Counted from the stretch's first letter, positions 16,600 through 26,698 are shown. The stretch: 64,000 nt of DNA from J054 sp965223095 (GCA_965223095.1 OZ244979.1:1178001-1242000); one strand, 5' to 3'. A program made the numbers and translations. The notes: generated from the sequence alone by a model not told the origin.

Positions 16600-18825
16600 C
16601 TATTGTCCGAAGTCCATTTCAAAGGTTAGGCCAAACTCAGGCCCCGGTCTGGGCGTAACGGCGAAGGCTCGATCCGTGAACACGGGTGGCTCTATGTAGC
16701 GCAAGCCAGACACCGCAGAATCTTCATCAAGCAGATTCTTTCCCCATAGCGAGATCCGATAGTTATCGCGGCCAAGGGTGGCCGTCCAGTTCAAGATCGA
16801 TTCCGTGCCGACTTTCGCGCGATTGATCGGGCGAAGGTAGCGCGTATCTTGCCAACTCAGATCGCCGCGAGTACTTATTATCCAGCCACTGCCAAACTCA
16901 GTGCTATATCTAAGATTAGTCGTAACTTCCAACTCGGGAACTAGCTCAGTCTTGTTGCCGGATAAGTCGGTGCAAAATCCACCCTCTGGGCCGGCTATCA
17001 CATTGCCGTTGATGTTCCGGTCGGTAATGTCGAAGCTGCAGAAGTCATCAACTTCAGAGTTGTTATAGGCGAATCCGCCACCCAGAATCAGGTTGTCCGT
17101 TACCGACCAACTGACATCGGCTTCGGTGCCTAGGATGTCAGTTGTACCTTGGTTGTCTTCATAGCCGATCAGGACGGTGGGTGGTGGTGGGTTGGAGTTC
17201 GGTAAGGCGATGGCTTGCTGGCGCGCCTGGTCTTCCCATTCAATGGAATAAACCGCCCATGTCAAGCGAAGATTGTCGGCGATGTCGGATTTTAGGCCCA
17301 GCTCAAACTGCGTGAGATCCTGTTCTTCGACAACTATCAGCTCGGGGCGATCGGCGACTAGATCCGGATCGGTATTGAAACCACCTGGCAATACGCCCGT
17401 TGAAATATTGCCGTATAGCATCGTGCCGTCATTGACTTGATACGACAAAGTTAAACGACCGGTAACACTATTAAACGAGTCTTCGAATTTAATGAGCGGG
17501 CTACCGACGTCGGCCTCTGCTTTGCTTACTTCATCTTCGGCAAACCGCAACTCTAAACCGGCGGTCCACTGGTCGGTAATATCGTATTCGATACCGCCCA
17601 TGATGGCTGTATTCGTCACTTCTTGCTCGCCGTAAGTCGAGCCGAAGCCCGTTGAGCCATTCTCATCGACCTCTTCGTTAAAATAGTAGGCGCCCACAGA
17701 CCAACGAACACTGTCCCCGCCGCGCAGCCAAAATTCGCTGCTGTAATCGGTAAACTCATCGTCGTCTATGGAGTGGAATGCCCCGCCAAAGCCGGCAGTC
17801 GTCCCGTTATACGATTGGTCGATGCCTCGCAGGTACTCGCGTTTGTTGTAAGCATTTATCCATTGTAGGTTGGCCCAACCCAGGTCAAAGTCCCAAACCA
17901 ATGAGGTGCGCAGGCGATCCTCATCCAGGCCATACCGATCAGGCGCATAAAGCCCACCCAACTTAATCGGCGCCCGGCTCGGCTCTAAGGTTCCACAGTA
18001 GTAGGCCGAAGGGAAGGGCGTATTCGGATCGTTGTTAAAACTACAATTGTTTTCTGCTGTTGGCTGCAAACCAATAACGAAATGAGGGTTATCGGTATGT
18101 GTGAAGTTAACATTAAACTTTAGGCTGGAACGATCGGACACGCTCCACACAAAAGTACCGTTAATGCTTTCCTGTTCTTTACCGCCGATGTCGTCAGCCG
18201 CGGGATTGGGTGCTCCTGTCAGACTATTGGAGAAGTCCCCGTCGTAATCGAAATAGCGACCGGTGACGATGTAGCCAAAGTTGCCCACGGTGTCAGAAAT
18301 GCTGCCCTGGAGAATTTTCCAGCTGTTGCTGCCAGCTTGCAGCTGCAGCTTACCCAGTAACTCCTCGGATGGGCCCTGCGTGACATAGTTAATGGCGCCA
18401 CTAAAAGTACGTCGACCGAAAGTTGCCGATTGTGGCCCTTTAATGACTTCAACTCGCTCAACATTCGATAAGTCATAGGTCGTTAGCGAGCCCGACACCC
18501 AAATACCGTCTACAAAGTAACCCGCTAACTCTTTAAACAGAAAGTTTGTCGACAGGCCGCGAATAACCGGGCGATCACTGACGGAGCCAAAACCGGAGTT
18601 GAATTTCAGGTTTGGGGTGATGTTTGCCAGATCCGAAACATTTTGCAGATTGGCTTCGGCGATGGTCTGTGCATCTACCGCCGTGACGGACAGGGGCGCT
18701 TGCATCAAGTTCTCGGATTGCTTACGTGCCGTTACCAATATTTCTTCGGTTGCGGCGTGGGCTGCTGTGTAGCCGGCCGTCAGCAGTGCCACCAGCAGTG
18801 TGTACTTGGTCAGTGCAATATTCAT
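16600..18825 (-). CDS. TonB-dependent outer-membrane receptor
   Basis: A 741-residue receptor that imports a scarce or large substrate across the outer membrane using TonB energy. A signal peptide covers about residues 1-24 (ending TAAHA), followed at once by a TonB box, EEILVTARKQSENL. The plug domain is visible (LQNVSDLANITPNLKF, then RVEVIKGPQSATFGRRTFSGAINYVT), and the barrel ends in an aromatic-rich strand FGLTFEMDFGQ. It belongs to the broad uncharacterised TonB receptor group common in sphingomonads and marine gammaproteobacteria; the ligand is unknown. It lies 111 bases downstream of the DUF1838 gene on the same strand, so the two may form a unit. Confidence 0.92.
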   Translation of the reverse strand: MNIALTKYTLLVALLTAGYTAAHAATEEILVTARKQSENLMQAPLSVTAVDAQTIAEANLQNVSDLANITPNLKFNSGFGSVSDRPVIRGLSTNFLFKELAGYFVDGIWVSGSLTTYDLSNVERVEVIKGPQSATFGRRTFSGAINYVTQGPSEELLGKLQLQAGSNSWKILQGSISDTVGNFGYIVTGRYFDYDGDFSNSLTGAPNPAADDIGGKEQESINGTFVWSVSDRSSLKFNVNFTHTDNPHFVIGLQPTAENNCSFNNDPNTPFPSAYYCGTLEPSRAPIKLGGLYAPDRYGLDEDRLRTSLVWDFDLGWANLQWINAYNKREYLRGIDQSYNGTTAGFGGAFHSIDDDEFTDYSSEFWLRGGDSVRWSVGAYYFNEEVDENGSTGFGSTYGEQEVTNTAIMGGIEYDITDQWTAGLELRFAEDEVSKAEADVGSPLIKFEDSFNSVTGRLTLSYQVNDGTMLYGNISTGVLPGGFNTDPDLVADRPELIVVEEQDLTQFELGLKSDIADNLRLTWAVYSIEWEDQARQQAIALPNSNPPPPTVLIGYEDNQGTTDILGTEADVSWSVTDNLILGGGFAYNNSEVDDFCSFDITDRNINGNVIAGPEGGFCTDLSGNKTELVPELEVTTNLRYSTEFGSGWIISTRGDLSWQDTRYLRPINRAKVGTESILNWTATLGRDNYRISLWGKNLLDEDSAVSGLRYIEPPVFTDRAFAVTPRPGPEFGLTFEMDFGQ

Positions 18826-18936
18826 TAGATCGCCCCCCCGCGAAAAACAATAATTCTGTTGATTTCTCTGTAAAAAATCCTCGACATACTGACAGATCGA
18901 GGTGCAAGCCGCCAGCTTGCGATGCTGTGGCGAGGG

Positions 18937-19740
18937 CTACCAGTTGATGCCAGCCTCAGCGTTTTGCAAGGCTCTGATTTCCTCAAGATTGGCCGGCGGT
19001 TTTAGCCACATGGGTTTGTTTTTCTTCGCCCACTCCAGGAGCGCCGGCGGAAATTCATCCAGGCTCTCCACCCGCCACGACAATAGCTGATAGATGGCTT
19101 TTCCTGTGCCGGCAAACTTGGGTAGATCTCCGTAGCGCTGCCAGCTCAATTGATGCGGCTCTGCAATCGTCTCCGTCTTGTGCAAGAAAAAGTCGTAGTT
19201 TTCCCAAGCTTCTAGCCTTTGGTTTCCGGGTAGCGGGATGTCTAGAAACACCGAGGCGGTAACGGCCAAGGTGTCGGCGCCCAAAGCGCGCACACGCATG
19301 CCCTCCGTCGACTTAATATTTTGCACCCGCGGCGCAATTCCTTGCTCCACGTCACCGTAAATCAGGCCGTCTTCCATGCGGTAACGAATAAGTTGATAAG
19401 GATAAGCGATGGGTTCAACCGGCTGACCCTTGTACCCTGATAGAATCTCATTGGTTTCAGCGTCCGTGTATGTAAACGTCTTGCGTGTCAAATGTATGAC
19501 TTCTGCGCTGGGATCTGCTGGCCAGATAACCGTAGAACTGTCAAAACCAACCATGCCGAACAATTTCTTACCGGACGGGTATTCATAGACGCCGCCTTCT
19601 CCGACCCAATAGACGGGATCACCGGTTCCAGCACGCGCGTCGACCCAGCGACGAAATTCATCCGGAACTTGATCCCGTACTGAAACGGCCACTTCGTCCT
19701 CGACGGTTAGTGCACCATGGGCAGCGCAAAAGCATGTCAA
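18937..19740 (-). CDS. DUF1838 family protein, N-terminus apparently frameshifted
   Basis: A 267-residue open frame, readable only from a TTG at 19740, resembling DUF1838 proteins (WVDARAGTGDPVYWVGEGGVYEYPSG; RKTFTYTDAETNEILSGY; EAWENYDFFL). Immediately upstream in the same frame is a stop within TGAAGC. A better start exists one frame away: ATG at 19777 with AGGAG nine bases before it reads MHTMKQLYFL, and the main frame continues as LSLLTCFCAAHGA. Joined by skipping one base near 19748-19753 they make a good signal peptide. I infer a single-base insertion, either real or an assembly error. Two other DUF1838 proteins lie at 55725 and 57108. Function of the family is unknown. Confidence 0.7.
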   Translation of the reverse strand: MTCFCAAHGALTVEDEVAVSVRDQVPDEFRRWVDARAGTGDPVYWVGEGGVYEYPSGKKLFGMVGFDSSTVIWPADPSAEVIHLTRKTFTYTDAETNEILSGYKGQPVEPIAYPYQLIRYRMEDGLIYGDVEQGIAPRVQNIKSTEGMRVRALGADTLAVTASVFLDIPLPGNQRLEAWENYDFFLHKTETIAEPHQLSWQRYGDLPKFAGTGKAIYQLLSWRVESLDEFPPALLEWAKKNKPMWLKPPANLEEIRALQNAEAGINW

Positions 19741-19957
19741 TAGACTTAAGAAAGTAAAGTTGCTTCATGGTGTGCATGGACTCATTCTCCTGACTGTGGA
19801 AAAGTTACCGCACGGCTAAGATGCCCAGGGACAAATTATAGTCATCCCTGCTCAGGGTCATTCTGCTATCGCCGCGCCGACTATTGGGCGGTTGAATCTC
19901 TAAAACAGCGGCGCACATCACAGCCAGAGGGGCCCGGCCCATGCGATTCTCCCAAAT

Positions 19958-20941
19958 ATGCGTGTCGGCCAGACTTCAAATGCACATATGACTACGGCGA
20001 ACTCAAATTTGGCTCGGCCGGAAACGCCATCTGGCGAAAGTGCTAGCGGCAGCGACCTTTCCGGTCAAAATATCACGAGCAGCAAAACGGTCGTTTCACT
20101 GCCTGCCGCCGTCGACCGGCTGCGGTCAAGAATCCAGGCTGTACTGCCGAAGGCCAGCATCGTGCTGGTTGGGTCTCAGCACTATGGTGAGTCCACGCCG
20201 GACAGCGACCATGATCTTATTGTCCTGACATATTTGCCAGTCGGTAGAAAGCTTAGGCAGAGTATCGCGCGGACCCTGGCCGATGAAAATATAAAATACG
20301 ATATACATTTTATTCCCCGTTTGATGGTCTTGATCGGCTGGAAAAATATTGCCGGCACCGATCTTGAAACCGGAGAACGCATGCAGGTGAATTTATCTTC
20401 ACGTATTCGTTCGGCGCTCTTCGCCAATCGCATCAAGATGGCTTACTACTATTACGTATTTGGTCGTTACGAGTCATCAGCCCTGTCGCTATTGCGCACA
20501 AGGCTTTTGCCTTACGCCAAGAACGACGAAGATGTCTTTTCTTTCGCCGGAAACAAGAAATTGCTCGAAAGCGTTAGCGGCAATTTTAGCGTACCGGAGT
20601 ATCATCTCTATTCGGAAATCATCTCGAATAGGATCAGTGGTTCAAAGGTATCAGTGGATTCTGAAAAGCTCCTTGGCTTGATTAACAAATCATACGATGA
20701 GCGACCGGACAATTTGTTTCATCTCAACTATAACGTTCGCTATTACGTCTATGCCATTAACAGCGGGCTGCCAAAATTTTGGGTGAACTATAGCGGTACG
20801 ATAACCAAAGCGCTGTATCACTACGCGAATGGAGACATTGAAGCTTCGACGCAGACGCTGTCTCGGCTTACCAAGGTGACGGATCTCAAATCCCAGCTCG
20901 AGGAATACACCGAGCTGTCGATGCTGGAGATTGAGAACTGA
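19958..20941 (+). CDS. Nucleotidyltransferase-domain protein
   Basis: A 327-residue protein with a minimal DNA polymerase beta-type nucleotidyltransferase core. The signature is VGSQHYGESTPDSDHDLIVL at about residues 71-90: GS, then D-x-D metal ligands. It is followed by a basic patch and a helical C-terminal half (about 150-327) rich in Tyr. Such proteins transfer nucleotides to small molecules, proteins or antibiotics, or act as toxin-type (MNT) enzymes, but no HEPN partner is adjacent. An internal ATG at 19988 (MTTANS) is an alternative start. The first 45 residues look disordered. Its codon use is richer in AT than its neighbours, so transfer is possible. Confidence 0.65.
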   Translation: MRVGQTSNAHMTTANSNLARPETPSGESASGSDLSGQNITSSKTVVSLPAAVDRLRSRIQAVLPKASIVLVGSQHYGESTPDSDHDLIVLTYLPVGRKLRQSIARTLADENIKYDIHFIPRLMVLIGWKNIAGTDLETGERMQVNLSSRIRSALFANRIKMAYYYYVFGRYESSALSLLRTRLLPYAKNDEDVFSFAGNKKLLESVSGNFSVPEYHLYSEIISNRISGSKVSVDSEKLLGLINKSYDERPDNLFHLNYNVRYYVYAINSGLPKFWVNYSGTITKALYHYANGDIEASTQTLSRLTKVTDLKSQLEEYTELSMLEIEN

Positions 20942-20982
20942 GAGAGAGCTCCCGAGGCTTTTGAGGCAATGGCTATTGTTTG

Positions 20983-21780
20983 CTAGCGTCCACTCGTCGG
21001 CATGCAGAAGCGTGCCATCAGTGGATAGTGGTCCGATGGATATGCCCCGCTCGATGATTGGCTTTTGTCGAGAAACATTTCTTTTACGACCAACAAACGA
21101 TCTGCCAATATCCAATCTACTCTAGACCCATAGTCGATGGGCTCACCAAAGCAATGGTGACTAGACTCTTCGGGAATCTCGAGACCGATCCAAGGGTCGT
21201 GAATCCGCGGTAGACCAGCTAGCAGGGTAGTTTGAACACCACCACCGGGTGCTTCGTTGAAGTCTCCGAGTAAGATGATTTTGTCGCTGTTCCCATACAA
21301 GCCCGAAATTTGCTCGAGTAAAACCTGAGTTTGTCGCTTGCGAATTTTCGGACTGAGGTGGTCCAAATGAACATTGACGACGAACAAGTCTGGCTCAAAA
21401 GTGGCCCAAGTACATAAGCGTGGGAATTCGCTGCCAAAGGAGCGCGAGCCTACTTGATCAGGCAGGCGCGATAGCCAAATATCACCGGATTCTCGCAGGC
21501 TTAAGCGCTGCCTATTAAAGAATAGGCAGGGGTACATGAGATTAGGATCCCAGTCTCGATGTACCTCGATAAGCGTCAGACCTGGTAGTTGCTTGGCGAG
21601 TTCGTCAATCTGCGCCCTTTTGCCCTCTTGGGTGCCTAGCAGGTCAGCCCCGAGACGGCGCAGACACCGGCCGAGAAACGCTTTACGATACGCCCACGAA
21701 TTTGGACCATCCGTGGGTTCGTCATACCGGATGTTGCTCGACACGATAGAGAGCGAATCGTTTTTCCGTATACTCGCCAT
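20983..21780 (-). CDS. Endonuclease/exonuclease/phosphatase (EEP) family protein
   Basis: A 265-residue EEP-fold Mg2+-dependent phosphodiesterase without an obvious signal peptide. Family marks in order: SSNIRYDEPTDGPNSW (Asn-lead motif), LLGTQEGKRAQI (catalytic Glu), DLFVVNVHLDHLS (His), IILLGDFNEAPGG (GDFN Asp/Asn pair), and the terminal SGAYPSDHYPLMARF (SDHxP, Asp-His). This arrangement is that of soluble exonuclease III/sphingomyelinase-like enzymes. The substrate could be a nucleic acid or a phospholipid and cannot be told apart here. Divergent from ribF, 55 bases apart. Confidence 0.85.
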   Translation of the reverse strand: MASIRKNDSLSIVSSNIRYDEPTDGPNSWAYRKAFLGRCLRRLGADLLGTQEGKRAQIDELAKQLPGLTLIEVHRDWDPNLMYPCLFFNRQRLSLRESGDIWLSRLPDQVGSRSFGSEFPRLCTWATFEPDLFVVNVHLDHLSPKIRKRQTQVLLEQISGLYGNSDKIILLGDFNEAPGGGVQTTLLAGLPRIHDPWIGLEIPEESSHHCFGEPIDYGSRVDWILADRLLVVKEMFLDKSQSSSGAYPSDHYPLMARFCMPTSGR

Positions 21781-21835
21781 CCTCTTGAAATGAATAAGCT
21801 GCCAGCTACCAGGCTAGATACTATCAGGCGCGCCA

Positions 21836-22807
21836 GTGAAACTTAGAAGAACATTACAGTCGGCCGCGTCGCGGGCTCGCGAGCGGAGCTGTGTGGCAAC
21901 CATTGGTGTATTCGATGGAATTCATCGCGGTCATCAGGAAATTATTGACCAGGTGAAGCTCCATGCAGCTCGGCTTGGCGTGCCTTCCGTTGTTATTTCC
22001 TTTGAGCCTACTCCGCAAGAATATTTTCGGCCTCAAGATCCACCGGCCCGGCTCAGCCGCTTCCGGGAAAAATTTATTTTGCTCAGAGATCTGGGTGTGG
22101 ATGAGTTTGTTTGTCTGCGCTTCGATGAAAAACTACAGCAGGCTAGCCCCAAGGATTTCATTCAGCGGCTATTGATACAAGGGTTACACGTAAAACATTT
22201 GGTGGTTGGTGATGACTTCAAATTCGGTATCAATCGCAGCGGCACAGTTGCAGACTTACAATCCGCGGGTGAATTTCACGGCTTTGGCGTAACGGTGGTT
22301 TCCGCCCGCTCTATTGAAAGTGAGCGTATTAGTAGTTCCGCGGTGCGCACCGCACTGGCGAATGGTGATTTGGCTAGAGCAAAGCGCTTGCTCGGACGGC
22401 ATTACATGATGTCAGGACGTGTGGTACATGGTAAACAGTTGGGTCGCGCGCTGGGGTTTCCGACGGCCAATATTCCGGTTAAACGCCGCAAGACGGCGAC
22501 CAAGGGTATTTTCGCGGTGCGTGTTCATGGACTAGAAGAGGGTACGCTGGAAGGTGTTGCCAACCTGGGTAACCGGCCAACCGTTGGTGGCGGCGGCGGG
22601 ACATTGCTTGAGGTTTTCATTTTTGACTTTGATAGAGATATCTACGGTTGCTACCTCGATATCGATTTGATTGCGCGGCTGCGCGATGAACTAAAATTCC
22701 CAGATCTCGATTCGATGGTTGTGCAAATGAAAAGGGATGTTGCTGAAGCCCGTGACATTCTCGAGGCGCTGAGTATGGCCCAGGGCCAATCCAGTGCATC
22801 GAAATAA
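21836..22807 (+). CDS. ribF: Bifunctional riboflavin kinase / FAD synthetase
   Basis: A 323-residue enzyme that phosphorylates riboflavin to FMN and adenylates FMN to FAD. The N-terminal adenylyltransferase shows CVATIGVFDGIHRGHQEII (HxGH) and VVGDDFKFGINRSG. A serine-rich turn ISSSAVRTAL follows, then the riboflavin kinase domain with GRALGFPTANIPV (PTAN), GVANLGNRPTVGG and LLEVFIFDFDRDIYG. The start is GTG at 21836, which gives a normal N-terminus before the CVATIG strand. ribF often sits beside ileS-lspA; here it is detached and instead 12 bases before an MFS gene. Confidence 0.95.
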   Translation: MKLRRTLQSAASRARERSCVATIGVFDGIHRGHQEIIDQVKLHAARLGVPSVVISFEPTPQEYFRPQDPPARLSRFREKFILLRDLGVDEFVCLRFDEKLQQASPKDFIQRLLIQGLHVKHLVVGDDFKFGINRSGTVADLQSAGEFHGFGVTVVSARSIESERISSSAVRTALANGDLARAKRLLGRHYMMSGRVVHGKQLGRALGFPTANIPVKRRKTATKGIFAVRVHGLEEGTLEGVANLGNRPTVGGGGGTLLEVFIFDFDRDIYGCYLDIDLIARLRDELKFPDLDSMVVQMKRDVAEARDILEALSMAQGQSSASK

Positions 22808-22819
22808 GCCTTGCAACTA

Positions 22820-24091
22820 ATGGCTGGCTCTGCTGACAGGATTCCGAATACGACTAATTGGCGGGCTTGGTTTAGGTTCGCCCTGGTCAGTCTAATTTTC
22901 TTTCATATCACGGCGGCGACCTTTACGTCGCTGGGCGTTGCGCTGCCCTTCATGATCCAAGATCTCGCGTGGTCCTGGGCCAATGCGGGGCTTGGTTTTT
23001 CTGTGCTCGCTTTCATGGTGGGCATTACCGGTCGCTTGCCCGCATGGGTGATGCAGCGGTTTGGTATCGGCGCGTGTTTTGGACTCGGTGGCTTGGCCTT
23101 GGTTATTGGTTTTGTTTTGTTGGCGGTGGCACAGGCTTTACCGATGTATTTTATTGGCGCTGCCTTCGCGGGGCTTGGCTATACCCTTTGTGCGCCGGTG
23201 CCGGGTGTGGCGGTACTCAATCGAAGTTTTCCTAGACGTAGGTCATTTGCGATTGGCGCCTATATGACCATCGGCGGCTTGGGTGGTGTCGCCGGACCGC
23301 TCATCGTCACCAGCGTGGTCGGTATAACGGGTACTTGGCGGGCCCATTGGTGGCTGCTAGCCGGAAGCATTGCCTTATTGGCGGTGATTGCCTTGGCGAT
23401 GTTTCGTGGAGAAAAGGAATCGAAAGCCCATTATGAACAGCCGCAGGCCGACAGAAGTCAGAAGGACCGGGTTTTTGTCACCACCCACGACTGGGAATTA
23501 AAAGATGTGGTGAAGACGCCGCAATATTGCATCATTGTGGTGGCATACACAGTGACTTTGTTCGTGGGGCTGACCACGAACAGTTGGGCCGTGACTCACA
23601 TGGGGAATCTAGAGATTGCGATTGGTGTTGCGGCAGGGGCCATGAGTGCCCAAGCCTTGGTCAATGCGCTTTCGCGGGCGTTTGGTGGCGCCCTGGCAGC
23701 ATGGATTGATCCGAAGTGGCTGCTGGCTTCGGCCTTATTGGCCGGAGTTGTGGGTATGGCAGCCCTTGCGTCCGCCGATAACCCCGTCGCCATTGCCCTG
23801 TTTTCGTTTGGTGAGGGCTATAGCTTCGGCATGTGTTTATTCGCCACTACGATATTGTTGGTGAATTATTTTGGCCCCAGGGAGGCACCCAAGACCCTGG
23901 GCACCATGCATGTGATCACGACCGTTGGCATGGTGGGCCCGGTGCTGGGCGGATTCGTTGCTGATCGGTTCGGTGGTTTTGCGGGGCTATTTCAAGTCTA
24001 TGCGCTGATCTTGTTTGCCTGCTTAGTCGCGACCGTGCTGATGAAACCGCCTAGGCCACCCGAGATTCCGCGGTCACGGTCGGTTGCTTGA
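22820..24091 (+). CDS. MFS transporter (oxalate/formate or monocarboxylate-like)
   Basis: A 423-residue major facilitator with 12 predicted membrane segments and a central cytoplasmic loop (REKESKAHYEQPQADRSQKD). The ATG at 22820 is preferred to the TTG at 22811. The general pattern (GxxPxWVMQRFGIGACFGLGG after TM2, GYTLCAPVPGVAVLNRSF) resembles the monocarboxylate/oxalate-formate antiporter-type MFS branch, but the substrate is not certain. It follows ribF by 12 bases and precedes a TonB receptor by 55 bases on the same strand, so the receptor and this carrier could import the same compound in two steps. Confidence 0.82.
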   Translation: MAGSADRIPNTTNWRAWFRFALVSLIFFHITAATFTSLGVALPFMIQDLAWSWANAGLGFSVLAFMVGITGRLPAWVMQRFGIGACFGLGGLALVIGFVLLAVAQALPMYFIGAAFAGLGYTLCAPVPGVAVLNRSFPRRRSFAIGAYMTIGGLGGVAGPLIVTSVVGITGTWRAHWWLLAGSIALLAVIALAMFRGEKESKAHYEQPQADRSQKDRVFVTTHDWELKDVVKTPQYCIIVVAYTVTLFVGLTTNSWAVTHMGNLEIAIGVAAGAMSAQALVNALSRAFGGALAAWIDPKWLLASALLAGVVGMAALASADNPVAIALFSFGEGYSFGMCLFATTILLVNYFGPREAPKTLGTMHVITTVGMVGPVLGGFVADRFGGFAGLFQVYALILFACLVATVLMKPPRPPEIPRSRSVA

Positions 24092-24146
24092 CATTCGCTA
24101 GCTACTTTTCAAAGCTTCGCGCTCTTGATACCTCTCAGGGCCGGTG

Positions 24147-26597
24147 ATGAAAATAGCGGAAATGCGCGACCATGGGCGTTGTGCGCTTATAAGTCTGGTG
24201 GCGATGTCACAGCTTGTTGCTGCGCAGGAGTCTGTGCCCAAAACGACACTAGAAGAAGTGGTCGTCACGGCCGACCCCATCGGCTTGGCGGAAGATAGGG
24301 CAACGGATTCTGTTTTCGGTACTAACCGATCTCTATTAGAAACACCGCGTTCCGTTAGCATAGTTAGCGATATCACGATGACGCGTTACGGCATTGAAGA
24401 TATCGACGACTTCATCACTACAATACCGGGAACCTTTGGTGGCAGTTTTTTTGGTGTTCCCGGTGCCATCACGATTCGCGGCTCTATTTCTGAAACTTAT
24501 TTTCGCGGCTTCAAACGTGCCGAAAATAGGGGGCTTTTCCCAACGCCGGTTGGGGCCAGCGAACGAATCGAAATCCTTCGTGGTCCAGTGCCCATTATTT
24601 ATGGCGCGGGGCGTGTTGGTGGGCTGCTGAATTTTTACCCAAAGACCGTTGCGGCCAACAATTTAACGGCGGCGGACGGAATCAGTGGCAGCATCGGCTA
24701 TACCGGTGGTAGCTATGATAAAAACAACATCACGGGCGAGCTGAACGTGCCTTTTCTGGCCGGCGGCCGCGAGACCGGCTTATCGCTGTACGCCGAGTAC
24801 GAAGACTCGGAGCATTATTTCCGCGGGCGAGAGCCAGAGCACCAGCTGTTGCAGCTTGCGCTAAGCCATGAGCTGCCCAATGGCTTCAGTATTGAAACGG
24901 GCGGCATGTATTTTGACTCGTCAGGCTATTTTCAGACACCGGGTTGGAATCGGCTGACCCAAGACTTGATCGACAGTGGCCGCTATCTGACTGGTCGCGA
25001 TACTGATCTTGCTGATGTTGATGGCAACGGCAGGTTAACGCCCAATGAAGTTGATGCCGCGGTGGGCACGACTTTTGGTGCCTCGAATATTCGGACCTTC
25101 ATTGATTTTGGCGTATTTGCCGTGCCCGATGCGTATGGCTTGGATAGCGGCATCGGCATGACGCAGCTGGATACACGAACGGTGTTTTTATCGAATCAAG
25201 AGATCGCTGATTCGGATTCCATCACGGCATATATGGACTTGAACAAGGATATCAATGACTCGGCGATATCCTTGGAGTTATTTTATGACCGCATAGACGG
25301 TGATCTATACGTCAGTACAGGGTTTGCCGCACAACAAGAGATGGAGGTTTTCGAAGTTCGCGCCGGTTATGAGACTATGATAGACCTTCGTGGCGGCGTG
25401 ACGGCTGATATCTTTCTGACTGCCTCTCACCGAATTTATGAATCGGAGCTGCGAGAGAACTTCTTATCAGGTTATCTGGTGGTTGATCGGCGGGACTTAT
25501 CGCGCGGCGCGCAGGGTAACGACGTATTTGATAGTCCTTTTAGCCGCGAAGCGGGCGGTATCGAGTGGGACTCCAATTTCAATTCCCAATGGACTGATAC
25601 AGGTATCGCCTTGGTTACCGATTGGCAGCTCGGCGCTCTGAGCCTGCTGTTGGGCGGGCGTTTCGATCAATATGATGCTGAATCCATCGATACAGGCGCT
25701 ACAGTCTTCGATCCTTCGCTGGCGAATGTGCAGCTAGAAGGCGACGACGATGATTTTTCCTGGTCGGCCAGCTTAAGCTATGCAACGCCCATGGGCTTTG
25801 TGCCCTATATCAGTTACGCCGAAGGCTCAGAAGTCAATGTGAATTCCAATGGCGGCGTGTCACCAGGACCAGTACGGGACGGCTTTCTGTTCGGCTCTGA
25901 ACTCACGGAACTCGGTCTAAAATTCAGTTTAATGGGCAATAGTTTGTTCGGTTCGGTGGCGATTTACGATCAGGAGCGCCAGGTAAAGGATCCATTCGGT
26001 AATGTCAGCGATGAAACTTCCGCGGGATTCGAGCTCGAACTCAACTATTTGGTCACCGACAATTGGTCATTGACCGCAGCCTATACCGCACAGGAGTTCA
26101 AGATGCCGCCGCCGGGACCTTGTGGTTCGGGTAGTGGCGAATTTTTAGTGATCGCACCGACGCATCCCAGCGTGAATTTATTTGGCGCTCCGGTAACTGC
26201 CGAGCAAGGCTATGGGGGCTTGTTTGCCGCTCTAAATGCCAGTTGTTTGCCTGAATTGGCGGGTGGCTATGAAGTCACGACGATACCGGATGATGTGCTT
26301 ACGGCGTTTGTCACTTATACATCAAACAAAACTCAACAGGGGATATTCGGCGCAACCCTTGGTGCGACCTATGTTTCGGAAACCAGCGGTGTGACTGCCG
26401 GTGCCGTTGTCTTGCCCTCATATACCACGGTACGCGCGGCACTTTTTCTTGACAGAGATAGATTTCGAATAACGGCTCGGATTGATAATCTCTTTGACGA
26501 AACCTACTTTAGACCTTTACAAGGCGTTTACCAAGAAGTCTCCGTATTGCCCGGAACCGGGAGGACGTTTCAGATTACCGGAGCCATCAATTTTTGA
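24147..26597 (+). CDS. TonB-dependent receptor
   Basis: An 816-residue outer-membrane receptor. Start ATG at 24147 (a GTG lies one codon upstream). A signal peptide covers about residues 1-28 (ending VAAQES), followed by the TonB box region TTLEEVVVTADP. Plug marks: DFITTIPGTFGGSFFGVPG and ERIEILRGPVPIIYGAGRVGG. The barrel ends GRTFQITGAINF with the usual terminal Phe. The plug carries SLLETPRSVSIVSDITMTRYGIED, resembling siderophore/FhuE-like receptors, but marine relatives take many ligands. It lies between two MFS genes in the same direction, which suggests an uptake locus running from 22820 to 28793. Confidence 0.92.
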   Translation: MKIAEMRDHGRCALISLVAMSQLVAAQESVPKTTLEEVVVTADPIGLAEDRATDSVFGTNRSLLETPRSVSIVSDITMTRYGIEDIDDFITTIPGTFGGSFFGVPGAITIRGSISETYFRGFKRAENRGLFPTPVGASERIEILRGPVPIIYGAGRVGGLLNFYPKTVAANNLTAADGISGSIGYTGGSYDKNNITGELNVPFLAGGRETGLSLYAEYEDSEHYFRGREPEHQLLQLALSHELPNGFSIETGGMYFDSSGYFQTPGWNRLTQDLIDSGRYLTGRDTDLADVDGNGRLTPNEVDAAVGTTFGASNIRTFIDFGVFAVPDAYGLDSGIGMTQLDTRTVFLSNQEIADSDSITAYMDLNKDINDSAISLELFYDRIDGDLYVSTGFAAQQEMEVFEVRAGYETMIDLRGGVTADIFLTASHRIYESELRENFLSGYLVVDRRDLSRGAQGNDVFDSPFSREAGGIEWDSNFNSQWTDTGIALVTDWQLGALSLLLGGRFDQYDAESIDTGATVFDPSLANVQLEGDDDDFSWSASLSYATPMGFVPYISYAEGSEVNVNSNGGVSPGPVRDGFLFGSELTELGLKFSLMGNSLFGSVAIYDQERQVKDPFGNVSDETSAGFELELNYLVTDNWSLTAAYTAQEFKMPPPGPCGSGSGEFLVIAPTHPSVNLFGAPVTAEQGYGGLFAALNASCLPELAGGYEVTTIPDDVLTAFVTYTSNKTQQGIFGATLGATYVSETSGVTAGAVVLPSYTTVRAALFLDRDRFRITARIDNLFDETYFRPLQGVYQEVSVLPGTGRTFQITGAINF

Positions 26598-26698
26598 TGC
26601 GAAGAAATTCAGTTTCGCTCGGCATCGCGTCGCCATGTTTTTCGGCGTGACTTGGGGCACAATGATTCCAAAGTGCAATAACAATTTGGCAGGCTTGA

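Noticed and set aside
17170..17200. GT-rich tract in the TonB receptor as a simple repeat
   Set aside because: It is short and codes for a proline-rich loop (NPPPPT) in frame.
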